DNA of 7,773 nt from an uncultured Clostridia bacterium (GTDB taxonomy: Bacteria > Bacillota > Clostridia > Oscillospirales > Oscillospiraceae), in assembly GCA_937907715.1 (NCBI GenBank), contig CALERM010000068.1, forward strand, positions 1-7,773, given 5' to 3'. The notes below the pieces were generated by a model, which saw only the letters and a program-made list of their open reading frames with translations, did not search any database and had not been told where the DNA came from. A program made the position numbers and the translations under genes. The number at the start of each line of letters is the position of its first letter. Position 1 is the first letter of the stretch. Shown here in pieces: positions 1 through 6,590 of this stretch.

Positions 1-415
1 GCCGGAAGCAGCGCCCGCCTATATCTTCCCGCTGGAGGACGCGGACGCAGCAGTCACAGATCCCTACGGCTGGCGCATCCATCCCGTGAGCGGCACGTAT
101 AAGCAGCACAGCGGCGTCGACCTGGAAGCCGCAGCGGGCGAAAATATTCTTGCTGTGGCAGACGGCACGGTGGTCGAGAGCAGCTACAACGAGGCTTACG
201 GCTACATGGTGACTCTCGACCACGCAGACGGCGTGCAGACGTTCTATGCGCACATGACGAACTATCTGGTCTCAACCGGCGAGACCGTCCGGCAGGGGCA
301 GATCATCGGCACCGTCGGCTCGACCGGCTGGTCGACCGGTCCGCACCTGCACCTCGGCGTTATGATTGACGGAGAAAGCGTCGACCCGCTTGCCGTGCTG
401 CAAAGCGAAGCCTGA
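1..415 (+). CDS. M23 family (LytM-type) metallopeptidase, 3' part
   Basis: This is the C-terminal catalytic domain of a zinc-dependent peptidoglycan endopeptidase; the start lies before the window. The reading frame begins at base 2 and is open through the left edge, so the GTG at 86 is not the real start. The metal ligands of the family are visible: the HSGVD motif (His at 107-109, Asp at 119-121) and the HLH motif (344-352), plus the conserved His of YAHM at 251-253. The lead-in DPYGWRIHPVSG and the segment GSTGWSTGPHLH are typical LytM signatures. Members are usually exported and cut cross-links in peptidoglycan, or act as activators when catalytically dead; here the zinc ligands are intact. 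The signal peptide and any LysM, coiled-coil or SH3 region would be upstream and cannot be seen. The gene ends just before a hairpin terminator. Assignment to the family is firm; the exact cut site is unknown. Confidence 0.95.
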   Translation, partial: PEAAPAYIFPLEDADAAVTDPYGWRIHPVSGTYKQHSGVDLEAAAGENILAVADGTVVESSYNEAYGYMVTLDHADGVQTFYAHMTNYLVSTGETVRQGQIIGTVGSTGWSTGPHLHLGVMIDGESVDPLAVLQSEA

Positions 416-425
416 TTTTGTATAG

Positions 426-463
426 AAAAGCATCCGGATACGCGCAGTACCCGGATGCTTTTT
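426..463. terminator. Bidirectional intrinsic terminator between convergent genes
   Basis: AAAAGCATCCGG (426-437) pairs perfectly with CCGGATGCTTTT (451-462) around a 13-base loop, giving a 12-base-pair stem. The T run at the end serves the plus strand (M23 gene), and the A run at the beginning gives a T run on the minus strand (deacylase gene). It sits in the 60-base gap between the two stop codons, where such an element is expected. Confidence 0.85.
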
Positions 464-475
464 CACATATTCGTT

Positions 476-1036
476 TTACCCCTCTGCCGCTTGCTCCGGC
501 AGGTCGACGCAAATCGCCTCATGATGGACCGCAGGAAGAATTTTCTGCATCAGATCCTGCGTTGCAATTGCCAGCGTCGAGGAATTGATGCACGGATGGC
601 AGCCGAAGCGCGCGTCTTCCAGAACGGGCTTGTCAATGACCAGCTGCACCTCGTTTTCCCGGTCGTTCATCAGTCCCAGCACGCTCACAGAGCCGGGCGT
701 GATGTTGAGAAGCCGCAGCATATCCTCCGGCGAGGCAAACGACAGCCGCGCCACGCCGAGCTGTTTGGAAAGATCCTTCGTCTTGAAGACCTTCTCGCCC
801 GGCATCATCAGAAGATAGAAGCTTGTCTTCTGCCGGTTGCAGAGGAACAGGTTCTTGCAGATTTTCTCTCCCAGCACCTGCTCCACCGCCTCACACGCTT
901 CAATCGTATCTGCAAAGTCGTGGTCGACCCTGTCATATGCGATGCCAAGCGAATCGAGCAGCTCGTAGCACGCGATTTCCTTTTCCAGCCGGTCGGATGC
1001 CTCCTCCGGTCTGCCGTGATATAATACGTTTTTCAT
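476..1036 (-). CDS. ProX/YbaK-type aminoacyl-tRNA deacylase (prolyl-tRNA synthetase-associated domain protein)
   Basis: A 186-residue free-standing editing-domain protein. Its family (ProXp-ala, PrdX, YbaK, INS-like) hydrolyses tRNA charged with the wrong amino acid, classically Ala-tRNA(Pro), in the cytosol. The sequence shows the conserved lysine in CKNLFLCNRQK (Lys about 61), the segment PGSVSVLGL (114-122) and the GxxP signature in FGCHPCINSSTL (Gly145, Pro148, Asn151), in the usual order. The length matches single-domain ProX proteins. The start ATG lies 3 bases after the stop codon of the LCP gene, and its G-rich ribosome-binding site (GGGTGGGG, about 6 bases upstream) is made from the last codons of that gene, so translation is probably coupled. 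No separate promoter was seen. Substrate preference (Ala, Cys or another amino acid on tRNA-Pro) cannot be settled from this view; the ProXp-ala-like reading is the most likely. Confidence 0.9.
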   Translation of the reverse strand: MKNVLYHGRPEEASDRLEKEIACYELLDSLGIAYDRVDHDFADTIEACEAVEQVLGEKICKNLFLCNRQKTSFYLLMMPGEKVFKTKDLSKQLGVARLSFASPEDMLRLLNITPGSVSVLGLMNDRENEVQLVIDKPVLEDARFGCHPCINSSTLAIATQDLMQKILPAVHHEAICVDLPEQAAEG

Positions 1037-1039
1037 GGT

Positions 1040-2494
1040 TTACCCCACCCGGATATATAGATTGGAAACAGCAATCGCCTGCTCATAGGGATTGCAGCAG
1101 GCATTGATCGTCTCGCAGACGCCCGCGGCGTCCAGCACGTAATAGGACCCGCCTGCAATATAGCTCGACTGCCCCGGCAGCGTCCGGGTCTGTATCTCGC
1201 CCCGGCTGCACAGAAGCGCGCTCTCGCACAGCCAGACCAGCTCTCTTGCCGTCAGACTCGTCTTCGACGCATCCAGCACCAGCTTCAGAGCCGCCGGCAG
1301 ATGCACAAGACCCTTGAGGCTCGTCCACTGCCTGATCGCCGCCGACAAAAACGCCCGCTGCGTCTCCACGCGCCCCAGATCCTGCATCGCATAGCCCGAG
1401 CGGAAGCGCACCACCTGCATCGCCTGCTCGCCGTTTAAGTGCTGCTCGCCCGCGGAAAGGTCGATGGTAAGATTCTGACTGGGGTCCGAGTAGTGCATGT
1501 CGACAGGAACATTGAACGTCACGCCGCCCATGGTGTCGACCAGCTGCTCAAATACCGAAAGATCGACCAGCACGTAGCCGTCCGGCCGGAAGCCGATGAT
1601 TTCCTCGACGCGCAGCAGCAGCTGCTCCATGCCCGCCTCCCCGCCGGACGCCCAGCCGTAGGCAGAGTTGATCTTCGGCACGGAATACTCGCAGTAGATG
1701 AGCGTGTCGCGCGGAATGGAGACAAGGCTCATGCTTCCCGTTGCACGGTTGACGGAAAAGAGCATCATCGTGTCCGTCCGGTAGCCGCCCTCGTCGGTGC
1801 CCGCAATGAGAATCGTCGAGCAGCCAGCCTTGCGCGCACCGAGTCCATCTTCTGCCTGCGGCTGCCGCGCCACAACAAAGTGTACGCTTCCCAGCAGTAC
1901 CGCCAGAACCAGTGCCAGCGCCAGAAGCGCCTTCAGAAAGCCTCCGCCGCGCCTTTTCTTCGGCGGCTTTTTTACCGTCTGCTGCTCCTGCTCGCGCTGG
2001 CGCAGCAGCTCCCGATGCTCCTCGGTCTCCGGCTCCACGCCCTGCTCATAGAGCCATCGGGCGTATTCTTCGTCTGAGCGCGGCGGATTTTTGACAGTTT
2101 CCGCCGTCTTCCGGTTCCTGCTTTCCAGCTTTCTCATGACCCGTTCTTCTTCACGGTCGCGCGCCACACGCTGGCGGTCTCTTGCCTCGCGCTCTGCCTC
2201 CCGCTCCCGCTCATACTCCGCCCGGCGCGCCACCTGATAGGCGCTTTTGGACTGCTCATAGGCGGTCGGCGGGGTGTAGATGCCATCGTCTGGAAAGCCT
2301 GCGGCGTCATAGAATTTTTCAAAGTCGATGTTCACATCGTCCGCCGTCATCGGCTCTTCCGGTGCTTCTTCCTGCGGCGGGGTGTCTTCCATCGGGTCTT
2401 CCCGTTCCGGCGCGTCTTCTCCCAGAAGTCCCTTTACCTCGCTGAGAAGCGCGTCCAGCTCCCGGTCTTTGCCCTGAACGTCAAAGTCATCCAT
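1040..2494 (-). CDS. LytR-CpsA-Psr (LCP) family cell-wall glycopolymer ligase
   Basis: LCP proteins are membrane-anchored phosphotransferases that move undecaprenyl-linked polymers (teichoic acids, capsule) onto peptidoglycan outside the cell. From the ATG at 2494 the protein has 484 residues: a very charged, acid- then Arg/Glu-rich cytoplasmic part (about 1-180, probable coiled coil near 94-123), a basic KKPPKKRR stretch, one membrane helix (about 186-208), then the LCP domain (about 226-385). Family motifs are RTDTMM (239-244), SIPRDT (259-264), KINSAYG (274-280) and the Arg-rich RFRSGYAMQDLGR with QR following (363-380). No LytR_C domain follows. An in-frame ATG at 2560 would add 22 residues, but it has no ribosome-binding site and lies at or before the predicted transcript start (about 2557). 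The ATG at 2494 has AAAGGAG 8 bases upstream. First gene of a two-gene unit with the deacylase. Confidence 0.93.
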   Translation of the reverse strand: MDDFDVQGKDRELDALLSEVKGLLGEDAPEREDPMEDTPPQEEAPEEPMTADDVNIDFEKFYDAAGFPDDGIYTPPTAYEQSKSAYQVARRAEYEREREAEREARDRQRVARDREEERVMRKLESRNRKTAETVKNPPRSDEEYARWLYEQGVEPETEEHRELLRQREQEQQTVKKPPKKRRGGGFLKALLALALVLAVLLGSVHFVVARQPQAEDGLGARKAGCSTILIAGTDEGGYRTDTMMLFSVNRATGSMSLVSIPRDTLIYCEYSVPKINSAYGWASGGEAGMEQLLLRVEEIIGFRPDGYVLVDLSVFEQLVDTMGGVTFNVPVDMHYSDPSQNLTIDLSAGEQHLNGEQAMQVVRFRSGYAMQDLGRVETQRAFLSAAIRQWTSLKGLVHLPAALKLVLDASKTSLTARELVWLCESALLCSRGEIQTRTLPGQSSYIAGGSYYVLDAAGVCETINACCNPYEQAIAVSNLYIRVG

Positions 2495-2502
2495 GCAAGC
2501 TG

Positions 2503-2509
2503 CTCCTTT
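2503..2509 (-). promoter_or_regulatory. Ribosome-binding site that decides the LCP start
   Basis: On the minus strand this reads AAAGGAG, followed by 8 bases and then the ATG at 2494. It is the only good site near the 5' end of the gene and argues against the upstream in-frame ATG at 2560. Confidence 0.88.
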
Positions 2510-2563
2510 CTCAGAAGCCGTTTTCCATACCGCCTCTGCGAAATTCATACAAAATGACACTTT

Positions 2564-2592
2564 ATTATATCAGATCTTAACCATTTTGTAAA
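2564..2592 (-). promoter_or_regulatory. Sigma-A type promoter for the LCP-deacylase unit
   Basis: On the minus strand, TTTACA (2592-2587) is followed after exactly 17 bases by a perfect TATAAT (2569-2564). Transcription would start near 2557, giving a leader of about 60 bases before the LCP start codon. The match is close to the housekeeping consensus and its position fits the divergent gene layout. No other promoter was seen for this unit. Confidence 0.85.
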
Positions 2593-2618
2593 CATCTGCT
2601 TTTCGCGCCCGATTTGGT

Positions 2619-2647
2619 TTGAATTTCCCGCGTCCATATGGTATAGT
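2619..2647 (+). promoter_or_regulatory. Sigma-A type promoter for the DUF362 gene
   Basis: TTGAAT (2619-2624) and TATAGT (2642-2647) are separated by 17 bases. The expected transcript start is near 2654, giving a leader of about 65 bases that carries the paired dyads at 2663-2700 and the ribosome-binding site at 2709-2713. It is divergent from the LCP promoter, with the two -35 boxes about 26 bases apart. Confidence 0.75.
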
Positions 2648-2662
2648 AGACCTACTTTTAAG

Positions 2663-2700
2663 CGTCAGTTGACAAGGGTACACGCGCTTGTCAGCTGACG
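2663..2700. promoter_or_regulatory. Paired inverted 14-base sites: candidate double operator or leader hairpin
   Basis: CGTCAGTTGACAAG (2663-2676) and CTTGTCAGCTGACG (2687-2700) are inverted copies differing at one position, with a 10-base spacer. In RNA they form a 14-pair stem with a single G-U pair. Each arm also contains its own dyad, GTCAGYTGAC (2664-2673 and 2690-2699, the second a perfect palindrome), with centres 26 bases apart. Two self-palindromic copies are more typical of a dimeric repressor's operator pair than of an RNA hairpin alone. The position, just downstream of the predicted transcript start and 8 bases before the ribosome-binding site, suits repression. No regulator gene lies in the window and I cannot name the binding family. 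Confidence 0.6.
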
Positions 2701-2720
2701 AAAACTTCGGAGGATTGGAT

Positions 2721-3872
2721 ATGGCTGTCGATGTATCGATTGTTTCCTGCAAAAGCTATGATGCGGAGGAATGCCGGCTGGCGCTTACACAGGCGCTTGC
2801 TCCGTTTGGCGGGCTCGACTGGGTCAAAGACGGCATGCGCGTCGTCATAAAGGTCAATCTGGTCTCTGCCATGAAGCCCGAGCAGGCGGCAACCACGCAT
2901 CCGGCGCTTCTGTGCGAGCTGACGAAGCTACTTCGCGCGCGCGGCGCAAGCGTTCTGCTTGGAGACAGCCCCGGCGGGCTTTACACAGCGGCGCATGTGA
3001 ATCATGTCTACGATTTGAGCGGCATGCATGCATGCGAAGCCGTCGGTGCAGAGCTGAATCAGGACTTTTCTCAGACGGACGCCTCCTTCCCGGACGCTGT
3101 CTGCGCGAAAAAATTCACCTACACCGCGTATCTCGATCAGGCGGACGCCATCATCGACTTCTGCAAGCTCAAGACACATGGCATGATGGGTCTGACGAAC
3201 GCCGTGAAGAATTACTTTGGCGTCATCCCCGGCACGATGAAGCCGGAATACCACTATAAATACCCGCAGATTTCCGACTTTTCCAACATGCTGATCGATC
3301 TTTCGACGTATTTTAAGCCCCGCATCTGCATCTGCGACGCAGTCGTCGGCATGGAGGGAAACGGACCCACACAGGGCTCTCCGCGCGCCATCGGCGCAGT
3401 GCTTGCCGCCGAGTCGCCGTCAAAACTTGACCTGCTCGCCGCGAAGCTCATCGGACTTACGGCAGACGACGTGCCGACGCTGCAGGCGGCGCGCGTGCGC
3501 GGTCTGATTCCGCAGACTGCCGAGGAGCTGAACATCGCCGGAGAGCCGGAGGCGTTCTGCATCCCCGATTTCAAAACGATGCCGGCGCAGTCGAGCGTCT
3601 TTTTCCACAAGGCGGGCACGGGCTTGATCGGCAAAATTGTCGACCAGTTCATGTTCCGGGCGCTGACGCCCTGTCCGAAGGTCAAGAAAAACGCTTGCAT
3701 CGGCTGCGGCAAGTGCGCAAAGATCTGCCCGGCAAAGGCAATCACGATGCAAAGCAAGCTCCCCGTCATCGACCGCAAGGCGTGCATCCACTGCTTCTGC
3801 TGTCAGGAGTTCTGCCCGAAGGGCGCCATGGGCGTTTCGCGCCCCGTCATCGCGCGTCTTCTCAACAAGTAA
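2721..3872 (+). CDS. DUF362 domain protein with C-terminal 2[4Fe-4S] ferredoxin domain
   Basis: From the ATG at 2721 the protein has 383 residues. The first about 300 match the DUF362 family, seen as VVIKVNLVSAM near the N-terminus, GDSPGG, KLKTHGMMGLTNAVKNYFGVIPG and DAVVGMEGNGPTQG. The C-terminus is a bacterial-type ferredoxin module with two CX2CX2CX3CP motifs: Cys326, 329, 332, 336 and Cys355, 358, 361, 365, with an extra Cys360 inside the second. There is no signal peptide or membrane helix, so a cytosolic iron-sulfur protein is expected, probably passing electrons to or from an unknown partner. DUF362 has no settled reaction. GGAGG at 2709-2713, 7 bases before the ATG, fixes the start; the in-frame TTG at 2688 lies inside the upstream dyad and has no such site. 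The gene is followed, after 122 bases, by an acyl-CoA synthetase that has its own promoter. Confidence 0.92.
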   Translation: MAVDVSIVSCKSYDAEECRLALTQALAPFGGLDWVKDGMRVVIKVNLVSAMKPEQAATTHPALLCELTKLLRARGASVLLGDSPGGLYTAAHVNHVYDLSGMHACEAVGAELNQDFSQTDASFPDAVCAKKFTYTAYLDQADAIIDFCKLKTHGMMGLTNAVKNYFGVIPGTMKPEYHYKYPQISDFSNMLIDLSTYFKPRICICDAVVGMEGNGPTQGSPRAIGAVLAAESPSKLDLLAAKLIGLTADDVPTLQAARVRGLIPQTAEELNIAGEPEAFCIPDFKTMPAQSSVFFHKAGTGLIGKIVDQFMFRALTPCPKVKKNACIGCGKCAKICPAKAITMQSKLPVIDRKACIHCFCCQEFCPKGAMGVSRPVIARLLNK

Positions 3873-3899
3873 AGCGTTCCATGCAAGCGCAGGAATTGT

Positions 3900-3919
3900 C
3901 GCAAAGCGGTTGCGTTTTT
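3900..3919 (+). terminator. Weak intrinsic-terminator-like hairpin after the DUF362 gene
   Basis: CGCAA (3900-3904) pairs with TTGCG (3910-3914) around a 5-base loop and is followed by five T (3915-3919). The stem is only 5 pairs, so termination may be partial. It overlaps the -35 box of the next promoter. Confidence 0.4.
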
Positions 3920-3938
3920 CCGGCAATTCCTGTATAAT
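3910..3938 (+). promoter_or_regulatory. Sigma-A type promoter for the acyl-CoA synthetase gene
   Basis: TTGCGT (3910-3915) and a perfect TATAAT (3933-3938) are separated by 17 bases; the expected transcript start is near 3945. The -35 box lies between the arms of a 9-base inverted repeat, CAGGAATTG (3890-3898) and CAATTCCTG (3924-3932), the second arm touching the -10 box. This could be a repressor site. A short hairpin (GCGCG 3944-3948 with CGCGC 3954-3958) would lie at the very 5' end of the transcript. Confidence 0.75.
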
Positions 3939-3994
3939 TGAGGGCGCGCAAAACGCGCAGGTGTGATATCAATACGAAAGGATGAACAAACCAA

Positions 3995-5761
3995 ATGAGC
4001 ATTTCCTCTTCCGCTCCCTGGCTCAAGTATTACGGCGACACGCCGCACCACTTACAGTATCCGCAGAAGACCATCTATGAAATGGTCAAGGCAGCCGCCG
4101 ACAGGTATCCCAAGAACTACGCCTATGAGTTCATGGGCAAAAAAACGACATATGCCGAGTTTATGCAGAAGATCGACGCCGCCGCAAAGGCGTATCTCGC
4201 CCTGGGCATCCAGAAGGGCGACCGCGTCACCATCTGCATGCCGAACTGCCCGCAGGCGGTCGACAGCTTCTATGCGCTCAACCGCATCGGCGCCGTCTCC
4301 AACATGATCCACCCCCTGTCTGCGGCGGGCGAAATCAAGTTCTACCTGAACTTCTCGCAGTCCAAGGCAATTCTGACGCTCGACCAGTTCTACAGCAAAA
4401 TTGCCCCGCTCCTTCCCGAGCTGGACAATCCCGAGACGAAGCTGATCGTGGCAAAGATCGAAGACGAGCTGTTCCCGCACCTCGCCGTCGGCTACGCGCT
4501 GACCGCAGGCAGAAAATATCCGCACCCCGCGCGCCGGGGCAATTACATCTGGTGGAAGGATTTTCTGCGCAAGGGCAAAAAGCTCAACGCCTTCCTGCCG
4601 AAAAATCCGCAGAAGCCCGAAGAAGGCGCGTCGATTCTTTACTCCGGCGGCACCACCGGCACCACGAAGGGCATCCTGCTGTCCAACATGAACTTCAACG
4701 CCCTGGGCTTGCAGACCATCGCCGCGTCCGGCTTTGCTCCCATCAACGGGCTCAAGATGCTCTCGGTCATGCCCGTGTTCCACGGCTTCGGTCTGGGCAT
4801 CGGCATCCACACGGCGTTAATCGGCGGCGCGTGCTGCATTCTGGTGCCGAAGTTCAACGTTGCAACGTACGCAGATCTGTTAATCAAAAAGCAGCCCAAC
4901 ATCATCCCCGGCGTTCCCACGCTCTTTGAGGCGCTGCTGCGCGCCGACAAGCTGGAAAACGCAGACTTGAGCTGCCTCAAGGGCGTGTTCTGCGGCGGCG
5001 ACAGCCTGTCCATTGAGCTCAAAAAGAAGGTCGACGACTTCCTCAAGGCACACAACGCTTCTGTCCAGATCCGCCAGGGCTACGGTCTGACCGAGTGCGT
5101 CACGGCAAGCTGCCTGACCCCGAAGGACTATAACCGCGTTGGCTCCATCGGCGTCCCCTTCCCCGATACGTATTACAAGATCGTCAAGCCCGGCACGACC
5201 GAGGAGCTGGACGCGAACTTCGAGGGCGAAATCTGCATCTCGGGTCCTTCCGTCATGCTGCGCTACGTCGATAACCCCGAGGAGACCGCCAACACGCTCC
5301 GCCGCCATGAGGACGGCAGAATCTGGCTTCACACAGGCGACCTCGGCAAGATGGACGAGGACGGCTTCGTCTTCTTCTCGCAGCGCATGAAGCGCATGAT
5401 CATCACCTCCGGCTACAACGTCTACCCCGGTCAGCTGGAAAATATCATCGACGGACACGAAAAGGTCCTGCTCTCGTGCGTCATCGGCGTCAAGGATCCG
5501 TACAAGGTCCAGAAGGTCAAGGCGTTCGTCGTCCTGCGCCCCGGCTTCGAGGCAAACGACGAGACGAAGCAGGAGCTGCTTGACTACTGCCGCCAGCACA
5601 TCGCAAAGTACGCAATGCCCTACGACATTGAGTTCCGCGACGAGCTTCCGAAGACGCTGGTCGGCAAGGTCGCCTACCGCATTCTCGAGGAAGAAGAGGC
5701 AGACCGCCAGGCGACGCAGGAGGCGCTGCAGGCTGCGCAGGACGCCTCTGAAAACAAGTAA
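3995..5761 (+). CDS. AMP-forming acyl-CoA synthetase (fatty acid-CoA ligase type)
   Basis: A 588-residue adenylate-forming enzyme that would activate a carboxylic acid with ATP to an acyl-adenylate and then form the CoA thioester. Motifs in order: the phosphate-binding loop YSGGTTGTTKG (216-226), PVFHGFGLGIG (260-270), GYGLTE (362-367), HTGDLG with Asp448, the hinge region around RMKRMIITSGYNVYPG (Arg464 onward), and the C-terminal catalytic lysine in LPKTLVGKVAYR (Lys558). The length and the order of motifs fit medium- to long-chain fatty acid CoA ligases (FadD-like), but the acyl pocket cannot be read by eye, so chain length stays open. The ATG at 3995 is preceded by GAAAGGATG at 3976-3984, a somewhat wide spacing (about 12 bases). 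The C-terminal 20 or so residues are Glu/Ala/Gln-rich and lie outside the domain. A membrane acyltransferase gene follows after 56 bases. Confidence 0.93.
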   Translation: MSISSSAPWLKYYGDTPHHLQYPQKTIYEMVKAAADRYPKNYAYEFMGKKTTYAEFMQKIDAAAKAYLALGIQKGDRVTICMPNCPQAVDSFYALNRIGAVSNMIHPLSAAGEIKFYLNFSQSKAILTLDQFYSKIAPLLPELDNPETKLIVAKIEDELFPHLAVGYALTAGRKYPHPARRGNYIWWKDFLRKGKKLNAFLPKNPQKPEEGASILYSGGTTGTTKGILLSNMNFNALGLQTIAASGFAPINGLKMLSVMPVFHGFGLGIGIHTALIGGACCILVPKFNVATYADLLIKKQPNIIPGVPTLFEALLRADKLENADLSCLKGVFCGGDSLSIELKKKVDDFLKAHNASVQIRQGYGLTECVTASCLTPKDYNRVGSIGVPFPDTYYKIVKPGTTEELDANFEGEICISGPSVMLRYVDNPEETANTLRRHEDGRIWLHTGDLGKMDEDGFVFFSQRMKRMIITSGYNVYPGQLENIIDGHEKVLLSCVIGVKDPYKVQKVKAFVVLRPGFEANDETKQELLDYCRQHIAKYAMPYDIEFRDELPKTLVGKVAYRILEEEEADRQATQEALQAAQDASENK

Positions 5762-5773
5762 TCTTCTACCTAC

Positions 5774-5795
5774 GTGCGAGCCTTCGGGCTCGCAC
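5774..5795 (+). repeat. Very stable cUUCGg hairpin between the ligase and acyltransferase genes
   Basis: GTGCGAGCC (5774-5782) and GGCTCGCAC (5787-5795) form a perfect 9-pair stem closed by a C(UUCG)G tetraloop, one of the most stable RNA loops known. It is followed by CTGTGC rather than a T run, so it does not look like a normal terminator. It more likely shapes mRNA processing or stability between two cotranscribed genes, or causes partial attenuation. Confidence 0.65.
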
Positions 5796-5817
5796 CTGTG
5801 CTATCGGAGGAATCTTC

Positions 5818-6537
5818 ATGGCAAATTCCAAATCGCGCATCTGGGAGCTGGACGCGCTGCGCGGCGTGTGCATCCTGTGCGTGATCGTTGTGCATTTTCT
5901 CTTTGATCTGTCGTTTTTCGGCGGCTTCCATCTGACGCTCCCGGCGTGGTACGTGTTCATCCAGGAATACGGCGGAGCGATTTTCGTGCTGCTGTCCGGC
6001 TGCTGCGCGACGTTGGGCACAAGAAGCGTGCGGCGCGGCTGCATCGTCTTTGCCGCCGGCATGCTGATCACCGGCGTGACATACGGCATGTACCGGCTCG
6101 GCATGTCGGGCGCAGACGTCGTGGTAAAGTTTGGCGTTTTGCACCTGCTCGGCGTGTGCATGATTCTCTATCCCATTTTCAAAAAGCTGCCGCCTGCCGC
6201 GCTTGCAGGTCTTGGCATTATCATCGCCGTCACCGGCTTTGCTATCCGGGGCGTCATCGTTCCGCAGCGCTGGCTGTTTCCGCTGGGTTTGGTTTACGAG
6301 GGCTTTATGTCGAGCGACTATTTCCCTCTCTTCCCACAGCTGGGCTACTTTTTCATCGGCGCTGCCATCGGCAAAACCGTCTACCGGGAAAAGAAGACGC
6401 TGCTGCCCGGCACATTCGGAAAAACGCCCCTTGCGCGCTTTTTCTGCTGGTGCGGCAGGCAGTCGCTGTTCATTTATCTTCTGCATCAGCCCATCGTCTA
6501 CGGGCTTCTGGAGCTGGTTCTTGCTCTGCAACCATAA
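5818..6537 (+). CDS. DUF1624/HGSNAT-like integral membrane acyltransferase
   Basis: A 239-residue polytopic membrane protein resembling the heparan-alpha-glucosaminide N-acetyltransferase catalytic domain family (DUF1624). In that family the human enzyme moves an acetyl group from cytosolic acetyl-CoA across the membrane onto a sugar amine; bacterial members have no settled substrate. Visible marks are the N-terminal LDALRG followed by a His in the first helix (VVHF, His26), GGAIFVLLSG (52-61), and the C-terminal SLFIYLLHQP (216-225) common to this acyltransferase superfamily. About seven hydrophobic helices can be drawn, near 14-30, 47-66, 72-92, 102-121, 126-148, 171-186 and 208-236. There is no separate signal peptide. 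GGAGG at 5806-5810, 7 bases before the ATG, fixes the start. The gene follows the acyl-CoA synthetase in the same direction with no promoter seen in the gap, so the two are probably cotranscribed. The gene ends before a strong terminator. Confidence 0.85.
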   Translation: MANSKSRIWELDALRGVCILCVIVVHFLFDLSFFGGFHLTLPAWYVFIQEYGGAIFVLLSGCCATLGTRSVRRGCIVFAAGMLITGVTYGMYRLGMSGADVVVKFGVLHLLGVCMILYPIFKKLPPAALAGLGIIIAVTGFAIRGVIVPQRWLFPLGLVYEGFMSSDYFPLFPQLGYFFIGAAIGKTVYREKKTLLPGTFGKTPLARFFCWCGRQSLFIYLLHQPIVYGLLELVLALQP

Positions 6538-6549
6538 CCACTGTCGCGC

Positions 6550-6590
6550 AAAAGCTCCCGCCGAAGCTGTGCTTCGGCGGGAGCCTCTTA
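6550..6590. terminator. Strong bidirectional terminator between acyltransferase and asparaginase genes
   Basis: GCTCCCGCCGAAGC (6554-6567) pairs perfectly with GCTTCGGCGGGAGC (6571-6584), a 14-pair GC-rich stem with a 3-base loop. AAAA at 6550-6553 gives a T run on the minus strand, right after the asparaginase stop codon. On the plus strand the stem is followed by a looser T-rich stretch. Placement between two convergent stop codons supports shared use. Confidence 0.85.

Noticed and set aside
455..1024. Plus-strand ORF of 189 residues opposite the deacylase gene
   Set aside because: It is the antisense shadow of a clearly recognisable ProX-type gene and shows no domain of its own.
2494..2720. 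Riboswitch in the divergent intergenic region
   Set aside because: The leaders are short (about 60-65 bases) and show no known aptamer core or terminator-antiterminator pair. The paired dyads fit an operator better.
4052..5599. Long open frames antisense to the acyl-CoA synthetase gene (252 and 239 residues)
   Set aside because: They follow from GC-rich third positions in the real gene, show no family motif and have low-complexity composition.
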